Assembly (NCBI GenBank): GCA_937864385.1
Contig: CALMJN010000365.1
Span: forward strand, 1 to 11,666
Source: an uncultured Methanosarcinales archaeon
GTDB taxonomy: Archaea > Halobacteriota > Methanosarcinia > Methanotrichales > Methanotrichaceae
Reading direction: 5' to 3'
Length of the DNA stretch: 11,666 bases
The notes below the pieces were generated by a model. That model searched no databases. It had not been told where the DNA came from and worked only from the letters and a program-made list of their open reading frames with translations. The position numbers and the translations under genes are program-made. This document shows, one piece after another, positions 1 through 6,480 of this stretch. Position 1 is the first letter of the stretch, and each line of letters starts with the position of its first letter.

Positions 1-115
1 AGCACATAAGTGCAGGCAGGACGAATGCCATGATAGTCACTTTCAACCCCTGCTTTTGCAGGTCGATTCGCTCTACCACGTCATATGTTTTATCTGTCAA
101 ATTTTGGTTTGTCAT
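1..115 (-). CDS. N-terminal fragment of an unrecognised membrane or secreted protein (runs off left edge)
   Basis: A reading frame begins with ATG at 113-115 on the minus strand and stays open to the window edge (38 codons). The visible product has a polar N-terminus of about 24 residues (MTNQNLTDKTYDVV...), followed by a hydrophobic stretch (VTIMAFVLPALMC). This suggests a first membrane segment or a signal/anchor, and the L-M-C ending could be a lipobox. It follows pstA on the same strand but is separated from it by 131 nt with a T-rich terminator, and it has its own TATA-like sequences, so it is probably a separate unit. It does not resemble the start of PstB, which would open with an ABC-transporter beta strand, and it is too short to identify as PstS or PhoU. 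Confidence 0.5.
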   Translation of the reverse strand, partial: MTNQNLTDKTYDVVERIDLQKQGLKVTIMAFVLPALMC

Positions 116-144
116 TGTCCTATCTCAAACATAGCCTTTGTTAT

Positions 145-190
145 GACCTTTAATAGCCTTCTATACCAATAGTACATTACCTTTATATGA
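145..190 (-). promoter_or_regulatory. Candidate TATA boxes of the left-edge gene
   Basis: Upstream of the ATG at 115, the minus strand shows CTATTAAAG at 156-148 and TCATATAAAG at 190-181. The first lies about 35-40 nt before the start codon. That would place transcription initiation roughly 10 nt upstream of translation. Archaeal TATA boxes usually sit about 25 bp before the start site. The assignment rests on position and composition only. Confidence 0.3.
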
Positions 191-204
191 GGATCATCCA
201 GACC

Positions 205-240
205 AAAAAAATGTTAAATATTTAAAAAAAGATATTTGAC
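205..240 (-). terminator. T-rich terminator after pstA
   Basis: Immediately past the pstA stop, the minus strand carries two runs of seven T (complement of 224-230 and 205-211). Around and between them is a perfect 12-bp AT palindrome at 214-225 (TTAAATATTTAA). Oligo-T tracts without a GC hairpin are the usual intrinsic terminator in euryarchaea. This one separates the pst unit from the next gene. Confidence 0.65.
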
Positions 241-246
241 GGAATC

Positions 247-1494
247 CTACCAGGATATCTTCTTCCTGTAGTGATTTCTCACCACAATGGCCAGCATATT
301 GGTCCCTAAAACCAGCGCGATGAGCACCAGGGCCGTGCCCCAGGCGCGAGCCTCGACGTCCCACGCCCCCAGGAAGTAGATCAGATTCAGGAGATGGTAG
401 TCCAGGTTGTTGACCGGCTGGAAGAGGTCGGGGATGATGCCATAGATCATATGCACAGGGGTGGCGGTGAATGTCACCGCCGTCCACATTATGGGCGCCG
501 TCTCCCCGCTGGCCTTGGCCACTCCCATTATCACCCCGGTGAGTATGCCGGGCATGGCCGAGGGCAGCACCACCTTTTTGATGGTCTGCCATTTGGAGGC
601 TCCCAGGGCCATGCTCCCCTCCCGCAGTGAATTGGGTACGCTCTTCAGGGCCTCCTGGCAGGTGAGGATGATGGTGGGAATATTGATCAGCCCCAGGATG
701 ATGGAGCCGGAGAGCAGGGATACTCCGAAGAACCGGACCAGAAAGGCCAGGCCGAAGAGGCCGAAGACCACGGAGGGCACACCGTTGAGGCAGCTCACGG
801 CTATGGTGATCAGTCGGTTGAGTTTCTGGCTCCGGGAGTACTCGTGGAGATAAATGGCCGCTCCGATCCCCAGGGGAGAGGAGATGATCATGGCCCCCAA
901 GACCATCCAGAAGGAGCCCATTATGGCCGTGCTGATCCCGCCCGCCTGGCCCAGTCGCCGGTGGGGCTCCGTCAGAAACTCCCAGTTGATGGCCCCCATT
1001 CCCTTATAGACGATTACGAAGAGGATTCCGCCCAGAAGGAGCATGGAGAGTATGGCCGACATCCGGACGGCTAAAAATACCAGCGCCTCCCTGCCCCTGG
1101 CGCTGTAGCCGTAGATGATGTTCAGGGCATCCTTGATAGAGAGCAGGCTACAGATCAGAATGAGAAGGGGCAGAAGGAAGGTATAGTCGAAGGAGGCTCC
1201 CAGGCCAAGAGGCCTGCTGACGGCGAGGCCGGCGTGGATGGTTCCGGAATAGACCAGGTATAACACGGCCGAGCAGATTGCTGCATCCAGGGCCAGGAAG
1301 GGTGCCGTCTTAATTGAGGCCGCCCGGCTGGTGAGATAGCTGCCTATGATCAGGAGAATATCCGCGGCAAGCCCGGCCAGCCAGAATACCCTAATCCTCT
1401 CCGGATCGGGCTGGAGCAGAAGGGAGAAGAGCGCGGTTAAGAGAAGCATTGCGGAAAGGATCAGCGACAGGGCCAGAGCGGGCTTGATCTTCAT
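247..1494 (-). CDS. pstA: Phosphate ABC transporter permease PstA with an N-terminal membrane extension
   Basis: This is one of the two membrane-spanning subunits of the PstSCAB high-affinity phosphate importer. The binding-protein-dependent permease (EAA) loop is clear at residues 281-320, with EALKSVPNSLREGSMALGA followed by KWQTIKKVVLPSAMPGILTG. Other PstA hallmarks are LNGVPSVVFGLFGLAF near 237-251 and ASGETAPIMWTA near 328-339. The protein is 415 residues, against roughly 280-300 for usual PstA. The family core seems to begin near residue 133. Residues 1-130 hold about four extra hydrophobic segments (near 6-27, 37-54, 66-82 and 104-122). The ATG start is preceded by GGAGG at 1505-1509, and the gene follows pstC after only 2 nt, so the two are cotranscribed. 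Permease identity is certain; the assignment to PstA rather than PstC rests on overall sequence and gene order. Confidence 0.93.
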   Translation of the reverse strand: MKIKPALALSLILSAMLLLTALFSLLLQPDPERIRVFWLAGLAADILLIIGSYLTSRAASIKTAPFLALDAAICSAVLYLVYSGTIHAGLAVSRPLGLGASFDYTFLLPLLILICSLLSIKDALNIIYGYSARGREALVFLAVRMSAILSMLLLGGILFVIVYKGMGAINWEFLTEPHRRLGQAGGISTAIMGSFWMVLGAMIISSPLGIGAAIYLHEYSRSQKLNRLITIAVSCLNGVPSVVFGLFGLAFLVRFFGVSLLSGSIILGLINIPTIILTCQEALKSVPNSLREGSMALGASKWQTIKKVVLPSAMPGILTGVIMGVAKASGETAPIMWTAVTFTATPVHMIYGIIPDLFQPVNNLDYHLLNLIYFLGAWDVEARAWGTALVLIALVLGTNMLAIVVRNHYRKKISW

Positions 1495-1496
1495 CC

Positions 1497-2384
1497 TCAG
1501 TAGCCTCCGAACTTGCGGCGGATGCGGGCCCGGGCATAGTCGGCGATCAAACTGAGGATGGAGACCACAATGAGCAGGGCAAAGCCCACGGCAAAGAGGG
1601 CATGATAGTGCATCGATCCCCGGGCCACCTCACCCATCTCCCCGGCTATGACCGAGGTGAATGTGGCTCCCTGGTCGAAGATGTCGTAAAAGGGAGAGGC
1701 TATCCTGGCCACATTTCCCACCACCAGCAGCACCGCCATGGTCTCGCCGATGATGCTGCCTATATTGAGGAGAATGGCGGCGGTGATCCCGGAGGAGGCG
1801 GCGGGTATGGTCACATTGCGCAATGTCTGCCAGCGGTTGGCTCCCAGAGCCAGTGAGCCCTCCTTGAACTCGCTGGGCACAGCCCGGAGGGCATCCTCGC
1901 AGATGGTGGTGAGATAGGGGATGAACATGATCCCCAGAAGAATGGATCCGGCCAGAATGGACCTGCCGGTGAGCATATCGAAGCTGTCCTGCAGGTATGA
2001 GACCAGTATGATCACCCCTAAAAAGCCGTAGACTATGGAGGGCACCCCGGCCAGCAGCTCAATGGCCGGCTTGAGCACTGCCTTGGACCTGGGACTGGCC
2101 AGCTCGGCCAGATAGATGGCCAGGGGAAAGCCGATCATGATATTGATCAGCAAAGCCAGGAGGGTGATGACCATGGAGGCGGAGATGAGGGGCAGAAATC
2201 CATAGATATCACCGGAGGGATGCCATTTCGGTCCGGTGATCAGAGAGAATAAGCCTAAAGAGGAGAGGGCAGGCAGACTTTCGTGGATCAGAAAATAGAA
2301 GATGAGCAGCATGATCAATATGGAGGTGATGGCGGAGACGAATAAGAGGGACTCTACCAGCTTCTCCCCGTATTTGCGGTGCAT
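1497..2384 (-). CDS. pstC: Phosphate ABC transporter permease PstC
   Basis: This is the second transmembrane subunit of the phosphate importer and pairs with PstA in the membrane. The EAA loop reads EDALRAVPSEFKEGSLALGA then NRWQTLRNVTIPAASSGITA. Before it lies the typical permease segment LLAGVPSIVYGFLGVIIL, and after it IGSIIGETMAVLLVVGN. About six hydrophobic helices are visible, which is normal for the family at roughly 295 residues. The start is uncertain. The frame opens with TTG at 2411 and has ATG at 2405 and 2384. I chose 2384 because AGAGG lies 6 nt upstream of it, while the other two have no ribosome-binding site. It is the first gene of a pstC-pstA pair with a dedicated palindromic promoter region. 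No pstS or pstB is adjacent, so those subunits must be encoded elsewhere or outside the window. Confidence 0.92.
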   Translation of the reverse strand: MHRKYGEKLVESLLFVSAITSILIMLLIFYFLIHESLPALSSLGLFSLITGPKWHPSGDIYGFLPLISASMVITLLALLINIMIGFPLAIYLAELASPRSKAVLKPAIELLAGVPSIVYGFLGVIILVSYLQDSFDMLTGRSILAGSILLGIMFIPYLTTICEDALRAVPSEFKEGSLALGANRWQTLRNVTIPAASSGITAAILLNIGSIIGETMAVLLVVGNVARIASPFYDIFDQGATFTSVIAGEMGEVARGSMHYHALFAVGFALLIVVSILSLIADYARARIRRKFGGY

Positions 2385-2440
2385 CTTTATCCTCTGCCGC
2401 TCCATATGCAAGAGACAAAATCATGACTGGTTAAAGCCCT

Positions 2441-2498
2441 TGCCTATATTTTCTATATAGGTATCTTATCAATTTTCTCATCTATATAGATAATACCT
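2441..2498 (-). promoter_or_regulatory. pstCA promoter with two TATA-like palindromes (possible operator)
   Basis: The spacer between cdc6 and pstC is very AT-rich. It contains a 7-bp inverted repeat (CCTATAT, 5-nt loop, ATATAGG) at 2443-2461 and a perfect 10-bp palindrome TCTATATAGA at 2481-2490. The nonamer TCTATATAG therefore occurs at 2452-2460 and again at 2481-2489, 29 bp apart, or nearly three helical turns. AGGTAT (2459-2464) and ATACCT (2493-2498) form a further inverted pair. The proximal copy is correctly placed to be the TATA box, giving a start site near 2425. The repeated dyads could bind a phosphate-responsive repressor; that role is inference. Confidence 0.5.
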
Positions 2499-2514
2499 CT
2501 TTCTCCGAGACGGA

Positions 2515-3654
2515 TCAGGCATCTTCTCCCAGGCGGCTGATCAGCTCTTCTGGATCAAAGCGCACGCTGATGACTCTGCTTCTGCCCCTCTCTCCCTCTC
2601 CGGTAAAATCAGCATTTATGAGCCGGATTGAGTCCAGCTTGTTGAGGATCTCATGAAAGCGGGTGTATCCCGCTCCGCACTGTTCATGAAAGCGGGAGAA
2701 CAGCTCCCCGGCCCGCCAGCTCTTCTCCTTCGCCGCCAGCCTCAGGACCAGCCGCTCGTCCTCCTTGAGGGACTTGAGAGCATGGGTGAGATGGATCAGG
2801 CGGGATCTGTCGCAGGATCCGGCCACATCTTCTGATGATATGCTCCGAGAGGCCCTCTTCTCTGCGGACAGGCCGGACCTCTTGAGCAGGTCAATTCCCA
2901 CCCGCAGATCGCCATACCTCTCGGTGCAGTCCACCACCTCCTCCAATACCTCCGGGTCCATGACGCCGGGATAAAAGCCCATCTGGACCCGCCTGCCCAG
3001 GATGTCTTTTATCTCCGCCCGGCTGTAAGGGGGAAAGGAGATCTCCTCCGGTTGGAAGACGGAGACCACCCTGGGATCGAGGACATAGTTCAGAGACAGC
3101 TCGCTCATGATCCCTATCACTGCCATCCTGGCTCCGGGACAGGTCTCGTGGGCCCGCAGCAGAGAGTAGAGCACATGATCCACCTCCTTCTCGTGGAAGA
3201 GGTAGTTGATGTCATCCAGGGCCACCACGATAACCATCTCCCGGTCCGCCGACTCCTGGGCCACCTTCTCGAAGAGCCTCTTGAAAGATATGCCGCTGGA
3301 GGGCGGGGCATGCTGGAAGAGCTTCCTATAAATCTGATAGAATACGGAGTATCTGGTGGAGTCCATCTGGCAGTTGATGTGAACCGGGACTATCCGGGAG
3401 GAATGGCTCTCTATCTCCTCGAAGAGCTTGAATATGGCCGTGGTCTTGCCCGTGCCGGGCGGACCCAGGCAGAGGGCATTGACCGGCCGGCCTCCCTGCA
3501 GAGCAGGTCTGATGCAGAACTTGAGGCTGTTCATCTGGGACTCGCGGTGCAGGAAGTGCTCCGGCAGATGGTCTAGCTCGAAGAGATCTCTATCTTTAAA
3601 GATGGTCTCCTCCCACAGGAGGAGGTCGGGCTTCCTGGTCTTGTCGGGGCTCAC
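2515..3654 (-). CDS. Orc1/Cdc6-family replication initiator, divergent (Cdc6-2-like)
   Basis: This is an AAA+ ATPase of the archaeal Orc1/Cdc6 family, which binds origins and helps load the MCM helicase. The Walker A motif GPPGTGKT is at residues 64-71. Walker B (VIVVALDDIN, about 141-150) has Asp where the catalytic Glu usually sits. The sensor-1 region reads VIGIMSELSLNYVLDPRV (179-196), with Ser at the position normally held by Asn. Sensor 2 lies at YGDLRVGIDLLKRSG (247-261). A winged-helix DNA-binding domain occupies about 290-379. The length of 379 residues is normal. It starts with GTG, whose bases overlap the gatE stop codon (GTGA), has no clear ribosome-binding site and is probably translated by coupling to gatE. 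The ATPase changes suggest a non-canonical paralogue; an Orc1-1 type initiator is probably encoded elsewhere. Confidence 0.9.
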   Translation of the reverse strand: MSPDKTRKPDLLLWEETIFKDRDLFELDHLPEHFLHRESQMNSLKFCIRPALQGGRPVNALCLGPPGTGKTTAIFKLFEEIESHSSRIVPVHINCQMDSTRYSVFYQIYRKLFQHAPPSSGISFKRLFEKVAQESADREMVIVVALDDINYLFHEKEVDHVLYSLLRAHETCPGARMAVIGIMSELSLNYVLDPRVVSVFQPEEISFPPYSRAEIKDILGRRVQMGFYPGVMDPEVLEEVVDCTERYGDLRVGIDLLKRSGLSAEKRASRSISSEDVAGSCDRSRLIHLTHALKSLKEDERLVLRLAAKEKSWRAGELFSRFHEQCGAGYTRFHEILNKLDSIRLINADFTGEGERGRSRVISVRFDPEELISRLGEDA

Positions 3655-5558
3655 TGATCTAGTATATTTTGTATTTCCTTCTTCAATATGGCGCTCACCA
3701 CGCCGCCGTCTGCTTTGCCCCTCAGTTCCTTCATCACCAGGCCCATCAAGGGTCCCATGGCCCGGTCTCCCTTGGAGCGGACCAGATCCGCCTTTGCCGC
3801 CACCACGGCCTGCACCGCCCTCTCTACCTCTGTGCCCTCCACTCCCGTAAGGCCGGCCGCCCCGACCGCCTCATCGGCCCTCATCTCCGGATGCTCGGCC
3901 AGGGCCCGCAGCAGCCCGGCCAGCCCCTCCTTGGCCACTTTGTTTTCCGCTAGGAGGGCAAAGCAATCCCGGTAATGCTGATCGGTGAGATTAGAGACAA
4001 GAGCCCCTTCTCGGGCCAGCTCTATGGGCAGGCTCTCTAGAGCCCTGACCACAACGGAGGGCGAGAGCGATGGATAAGCCTTCAAGATCTCCTCAAACAG
4101 AGAATAGCTGGCCGATGAAGCCATGACCCTGGCCTGCTCTCCGGATAGAGCGTACTGCTGGATAAAGCGCTTGGATCGATCTGCGAAAAGCTCAGGCATC
4201 TTCAGAGCGGCCAGCATCTCCTCGCTGATGGCCACGGAGGGCACATCGGTCTCCGGATACATGCGGGCCGATCCGGGCAGGGGCCTCATGTACTCCGAGC
4301 AGCCGTCGGGCAGAGCCCGCCGTGTCTCCTCCGGGACGCAGCAAAAGGCCTCATCGGCTCTGACCAGAACTGCTGTCATGGCTTTTTCCGCCCGGTCCCG
4401 GGGGCCGGTGACCATGATCACGGCGTCGCCATCAGCCGCTCCCATGGCCTTTCGAACTGCTTCTACCTCATCAGCGGTCACACCATAGGCGGGAAGCTCA
4501 TCGGTATGGAAGATGCCGCCCACACCCGCTCTCTTGGCCCGGTCGGACATCTCCGAGCCCAGCCTGCGATCGGGCTGGATCTCCCGGCCCACCAGGCCGG
4601 CAAATCCGGCCAGCCGGCAAGCCAGTATCACGCCGCCGCTCTTGAGGGAACGGGAGAGAACCTTGGATGCGGTATTGGCGAATAAGTCAGTGACATCCCT
4701 GCTGGCCTGATTAACGTATGCTCCTCGCCGGATCAGCTCCTCTTTTATCTCCAGCAGCCGCACCTGGCGCAGAGCCTCAAACTCCACCACCTTGTCCACC
4801 AGGTTCAGAGCCTGGACCCCCTTGATCTCCACCCGCGCTCCGCCTTTGACCGAGACATTGACATCCTGGCGGATGGTCCCGAGCCCTCTCTTCACCCGTC
4901 CCGTGGAGCGAAGGATCATGCCCAGGTAGGAGGCCACCTCCCGGGCGTGGTTCGGCGAGACTATGTCTGGGGCTGTGCCTATCTCCACCAGGGGAATTCC
5001 CAGCCGGTCCAGGGAGTAGACCAGGCTGTCGCCCCTGTCTTCTATGATGCGGGCTGCCTCCTCCTCCAGGCAGAGTATGCCTATGCCCACCCTTCCCGCC
5101 GAGGTCTCAATCCAGCCGTCAGCGCCGACGTAGGCGGTGCGCTGGAAGCCGGAGGTGTTGGAGCCGTCTATGACCATCTTGCGCATGACCTCCAACTGGT
5201 CCACGATATTGATGTTGAGCAGCCTGGCAATGATCAGGGAGATCTCCAGGGCCTCGGAATTGACCTCGGCCGGAGGCTCCTCATCTGCTTCCACCAGACA
5301 GGTGCTGTCATAGGCCTTGTAGAGAAACTTACGGGATACGAGCACCTCCTCGAGTGCCGCCCGGTCTATCTCTCCCAGCTCGCTGCGCGAGGGCCTCAGA
5401 TACCTGAAGAACTCAAAATTGGACTCCTCCACCTCCCGGTGGCGGGTGGGGCAGCCGCAGAAGAGTTTATGGGCGGTGTCCAATTGCTGGTGAATCTCTA
5501 TGCCGCAGATCAGCCCTAAGGCAGGGTAGTCCAGGCGGGGGGGGTCTTCTTTTGCCAT
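3651..5558 (-). CDS. gatE: Glutamyl-tRNA(Gln) amidotransferase subunit E (archaeal GatDE)
   Basis: GatE is the tRNA-binding and kinase subunit of the archaea-specific GatDE complex. The complex converts Glu-tRNA(Gln) to Gln-tRNA(Gln) in the cytoplasm, using ammonia released by its partner GatD. The protein of 635 residues shows the GatB/GatE signature LICGIEIHQQLDTAHKLFC near the N-terminus, TSGFQRT (135-141), LDRLGIPLVEIGT (183-195) and GLGTIRQDVNVSV (225-237). It also has the AspRS-like GAD insertion domain characteristic of GatE (roughly 290-410) and a helical YqeY-like tail that should contact tRNA. I place the start at ATG 5558. It lies 4 nt after the histone stop and has AGGTAA upstream, and the protein from there matches the family's start. 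An earlier in-frame ATG at 5669 would read through the histone gene out of frame. gatD is not in this window. Confidence 0.96.
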   Translation of the reverse strand: MAKEDPPRLDYPALGLICGIEIHQQLDTAHKLFCGCPTRHREVEESNFEFFRYLRPSRSELGEIDRAALEEVLVSRKFLYKAYDSTCLVEADEEPPAEVNSEALEISLIIARLLNINIVDQLEVMRKMVIDGSNTSGFQRTAYVGADGWIETSAGRVGIGILCLEEEAARIIEDRGDSLVYSLDRLGIPLVEIGTAPDIVSPNHAREVASYLGMILRSTGRVKRGLGTIRQDVNVSVKGGARVEIKGVQALNLVDKVVEFEALRQVRLLEIKEELIRRGAYVNQASRDVTDLFANTASKVLSRSLKSGGVILACRLAGFAGLVGREIQPDRRLGSEMSDRAKRAGVGGIFHTDELPAYGVTADEVEAVRKAMGAADGDAVIMVTGPRDRAEKAMTAVLVRADEAFCCVPEETRRALPDGCSEYMRPLPGSARMYPETDVPSVAISEEMLAALKMPELFADRSKRFIQQYALSGEQARVMASSASYSLFEEILKAYPSLSPSVVVRALESLPIELAREGALVSNLTDQHYRDCFALLAENKVAKEGLAGLLRALAEHPEMRADEAVGAAGLTGVEGTEVERAVQAVVAAKADLVRSKGDRAMGPLMGLVMKELRGKADGGVVSAILKKEIQNILDQ

Positions 5559-5562
5559 TGGA

Positions 5563-5793
5563 TTACCTTTCAGTGAACGCCGGTGGTTTAACTCTTTTGA
5601 CTGCCTCCCTGATGTCTTCCGATTTGACCGTCTTTCTCTTGGCATGGTGAGCCCAGCCGGCGGCTTCACGGGCTACCTCCAGGCCATAGCTCTCCAAAAT
5701 CTCGGCCAGCGCATCCCTCGCGCCTTCGCTCACCCTCTCGGCACCGGCCTCGCGGATGAGCCGGCTCACCGGGGCAACGGGTAGTATGGGCAT
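5563..5793 (-). CDS. Archaeal histone
   Basis: This is a single histone-fold protein of 76 residues that dimerises and wraps DNA, like HMfA/HMfB. It aligns without gaps to HMfB, shifted by one residue: PVAPVSRLIREAGAERVS (5-22), the long central helix, then the RKT loop (53-55) and KSEDIREAVKRVK. Glycine 17, matching HMfB Gly16, and His50 and Asp60, matching HMfB His49 and Asp59, are kept. Trp47 replaces HMfB Leu46 at the dimer-dimer contact. A short tail (PPAFTER) extends past the usual end. I chose ATG 5793 because a strong Shine-Dalgarno GAGGTGG ends 8 nt upstream; the in-frame GTG at 5805 lies within that site. It is the first gene of a histone-gatE-cdc6 unit. Confidence 0.96.
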   Translation of the reverse strand: MPILPVAPVSRLIREAGAERVSEGARDALAEILESYGLEVAREAAGWAHHAKRKTVKSEDIREAVKRVKPPAFTER

Positions 5794-5826
5794 CTCTATA
5801 TCCACCTCATGAATCCGGATTTTGCA

Positions 5827-5849
5827 GCTGGAAAAGGCAATTTTTCAGC
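5827..5849 (-). other. Imperfect hairpin in the histone mRNA leader
   Basis: GCTGGAAAA at 5827-5835 and TTTTTCAGC at 5841-5849 form a 9-bp inverted repeat with one mismatch and a 5-nt loop. It lies inside the predicted histone leader, about 35 nt before the ribosome-binding site. No known riboswitch class is recognised. It could be a weak structural element or chance in AT-rich DNA. Confidence 0.3.
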
Positions 5850-6127
5850 CTTCCAGGGCTACAGGCCCGGAATATGCGTTTTTATTCCATTTATTTCCTA
5901 TATAAATTTCCCTCTGAGAAATTCAGGGTTATTCATAATGAAAATACGGTTCTAACTTGATCTGCTCATCTTATCCTGGCTATATTCTGGCTTACGCATT
6001 GAATCTAAAATTAAGACCGAAATAAATGCTTGAATCAAAATCATCCCGATAAAACGAGATCCATGATGCGGATGGGAAATGTTAATTAAGTTGCCGGGAG
6101 GAAAAAGGAGAGCATGAGGAGAGGACC
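5850..6127. other. Divergent AT-rich intergenic region
   Basis: Apart from the histone promoter and leader, this spacer shows no gene. On the plus strand, possible TATA sequences for the following genes are GGCTATATTC near 5978-5987 and AAATAAATG near 6020, but neither is decisive. GAGGA just before the ATG at 6128 is a good ribosome-binding site. Tandem initiator-like boxes, a CRISPR array and an RNA gene were looked for and not seen. Confidence 0.4.
5899..5910 (-). promoter_or_regulatory. TATA box of the histone-gatE-cdc6 unit
   Basis: The minus strand reads GAAATTTATATAGG here, with the core TTTATATA at 5906-5899 and a purine-rich BRE-like GAAA just upstream. This is close to the euryarchaeal consensus. 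A start site about 25 bp downstream (near 5875) would give the histone mRNA a leader of about 80 nt, which is long for an archaeal gene. Confidence 0.7.
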
Positions 6128-6463
6128 ATGAGCGAGCATCTCTGTAAAGCAATCATATTCAAGGATCTGGAGGACGTCTACGGTCCATGCGGATGCGGCA
6201 TGAACCTGGCCACTCTGCCCATACTTCTTCCCCGGGACTGGGCTATTCTGGAGCGCCCGTCCCAGGCGGAGCAGGATGATTTCGGCAAAGGCTTTGATTT
6301 CCGGCGCACCTCCGGTTTCACCTGCAATCAGGTCTTTGAGCATGAGATGGGAGGCGTCGAGTATCTGGCCAACTTCTCCTGCTGTACCGAGTGTGCGGAG
6401 AAGGCTGTAGCCTGCGGCTATGCCGTCTGGTCCGAGAAATCCTATCCCCGATCGTTGCGTTGA
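6128..6463 (+). CDS. Cysteine-rich protein of unknown function
   Basis: I do not recognise this 111-residue protein. It is soluble, with no signal peptide or membrane helix. It has eight cysteines: Cys6, a GPCGCG motif (Cys21 and Cys23), Cys66, a CCTEC cluster (Cys85, 86 and 89) and Cys96. The CxC and CCxxC spacings suggest a bound metal (zinc or Fe-S) or redox-active thiols. The start is supported by GAGGA directly upstream. The next gene, a glutaredoxin/NrdH-like protein, begins 17 nt after the stop, so the pair is probably cotranscribed. That hints that the cysteine-rich protein may be its substrate or partner, but this is inference from position. Codon and base use match the neighbours, so it looks like a genuine native gene. 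Confidence 0.8.
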   Translation: MSEHLCKAIIFKDLEDVYGPCGCGMNLATLPILLPRDWAILERPSQAEQDDFGKGFDFRRTSGFTCNQVFEHEMGGVEYLANFSCCTECAEKAVACGYAVWSEKSYPRSLR

Positions 6464-6480
6464 AATTGGAGGCATTTTCA

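Noticed and set aside
3052..3576. 174-codon open frame opposite cdc6
   Set aside because: It is antisense to the Cdc6 Walker motifs, and its composition is that of a reverse-strand shadow.
4947..5519. 190-codon open frame opposite gatE
   Set aside because: It is antisense to the conserved N-terminal half of GatE, with no promoter or ribosome-binding site.
5559..5669. Upstream start for gatE adding 37 residues
   Set aside because: The added residues are translated across the histone gene in another frame and are basic low-complexity sequence. ATG 5558 has a ribosome-binding site and matches the family start.
6060..6078. C/D-box guide RNA suspected from ATGATGC in the AT-rich spacer
   Set aside because: The box C match is imperfect, and no CTGA box D or C'/D' pair is found at suitable spacing.
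5811..6127. Replication origin next to histone and cdc6 genes
   Set aside because: There are no origin-recognition-box-like repeats (TTCCAnTGGAAAC with a G-rich flank) here or in the pst spacer, and cdc6 is internal to an operon.
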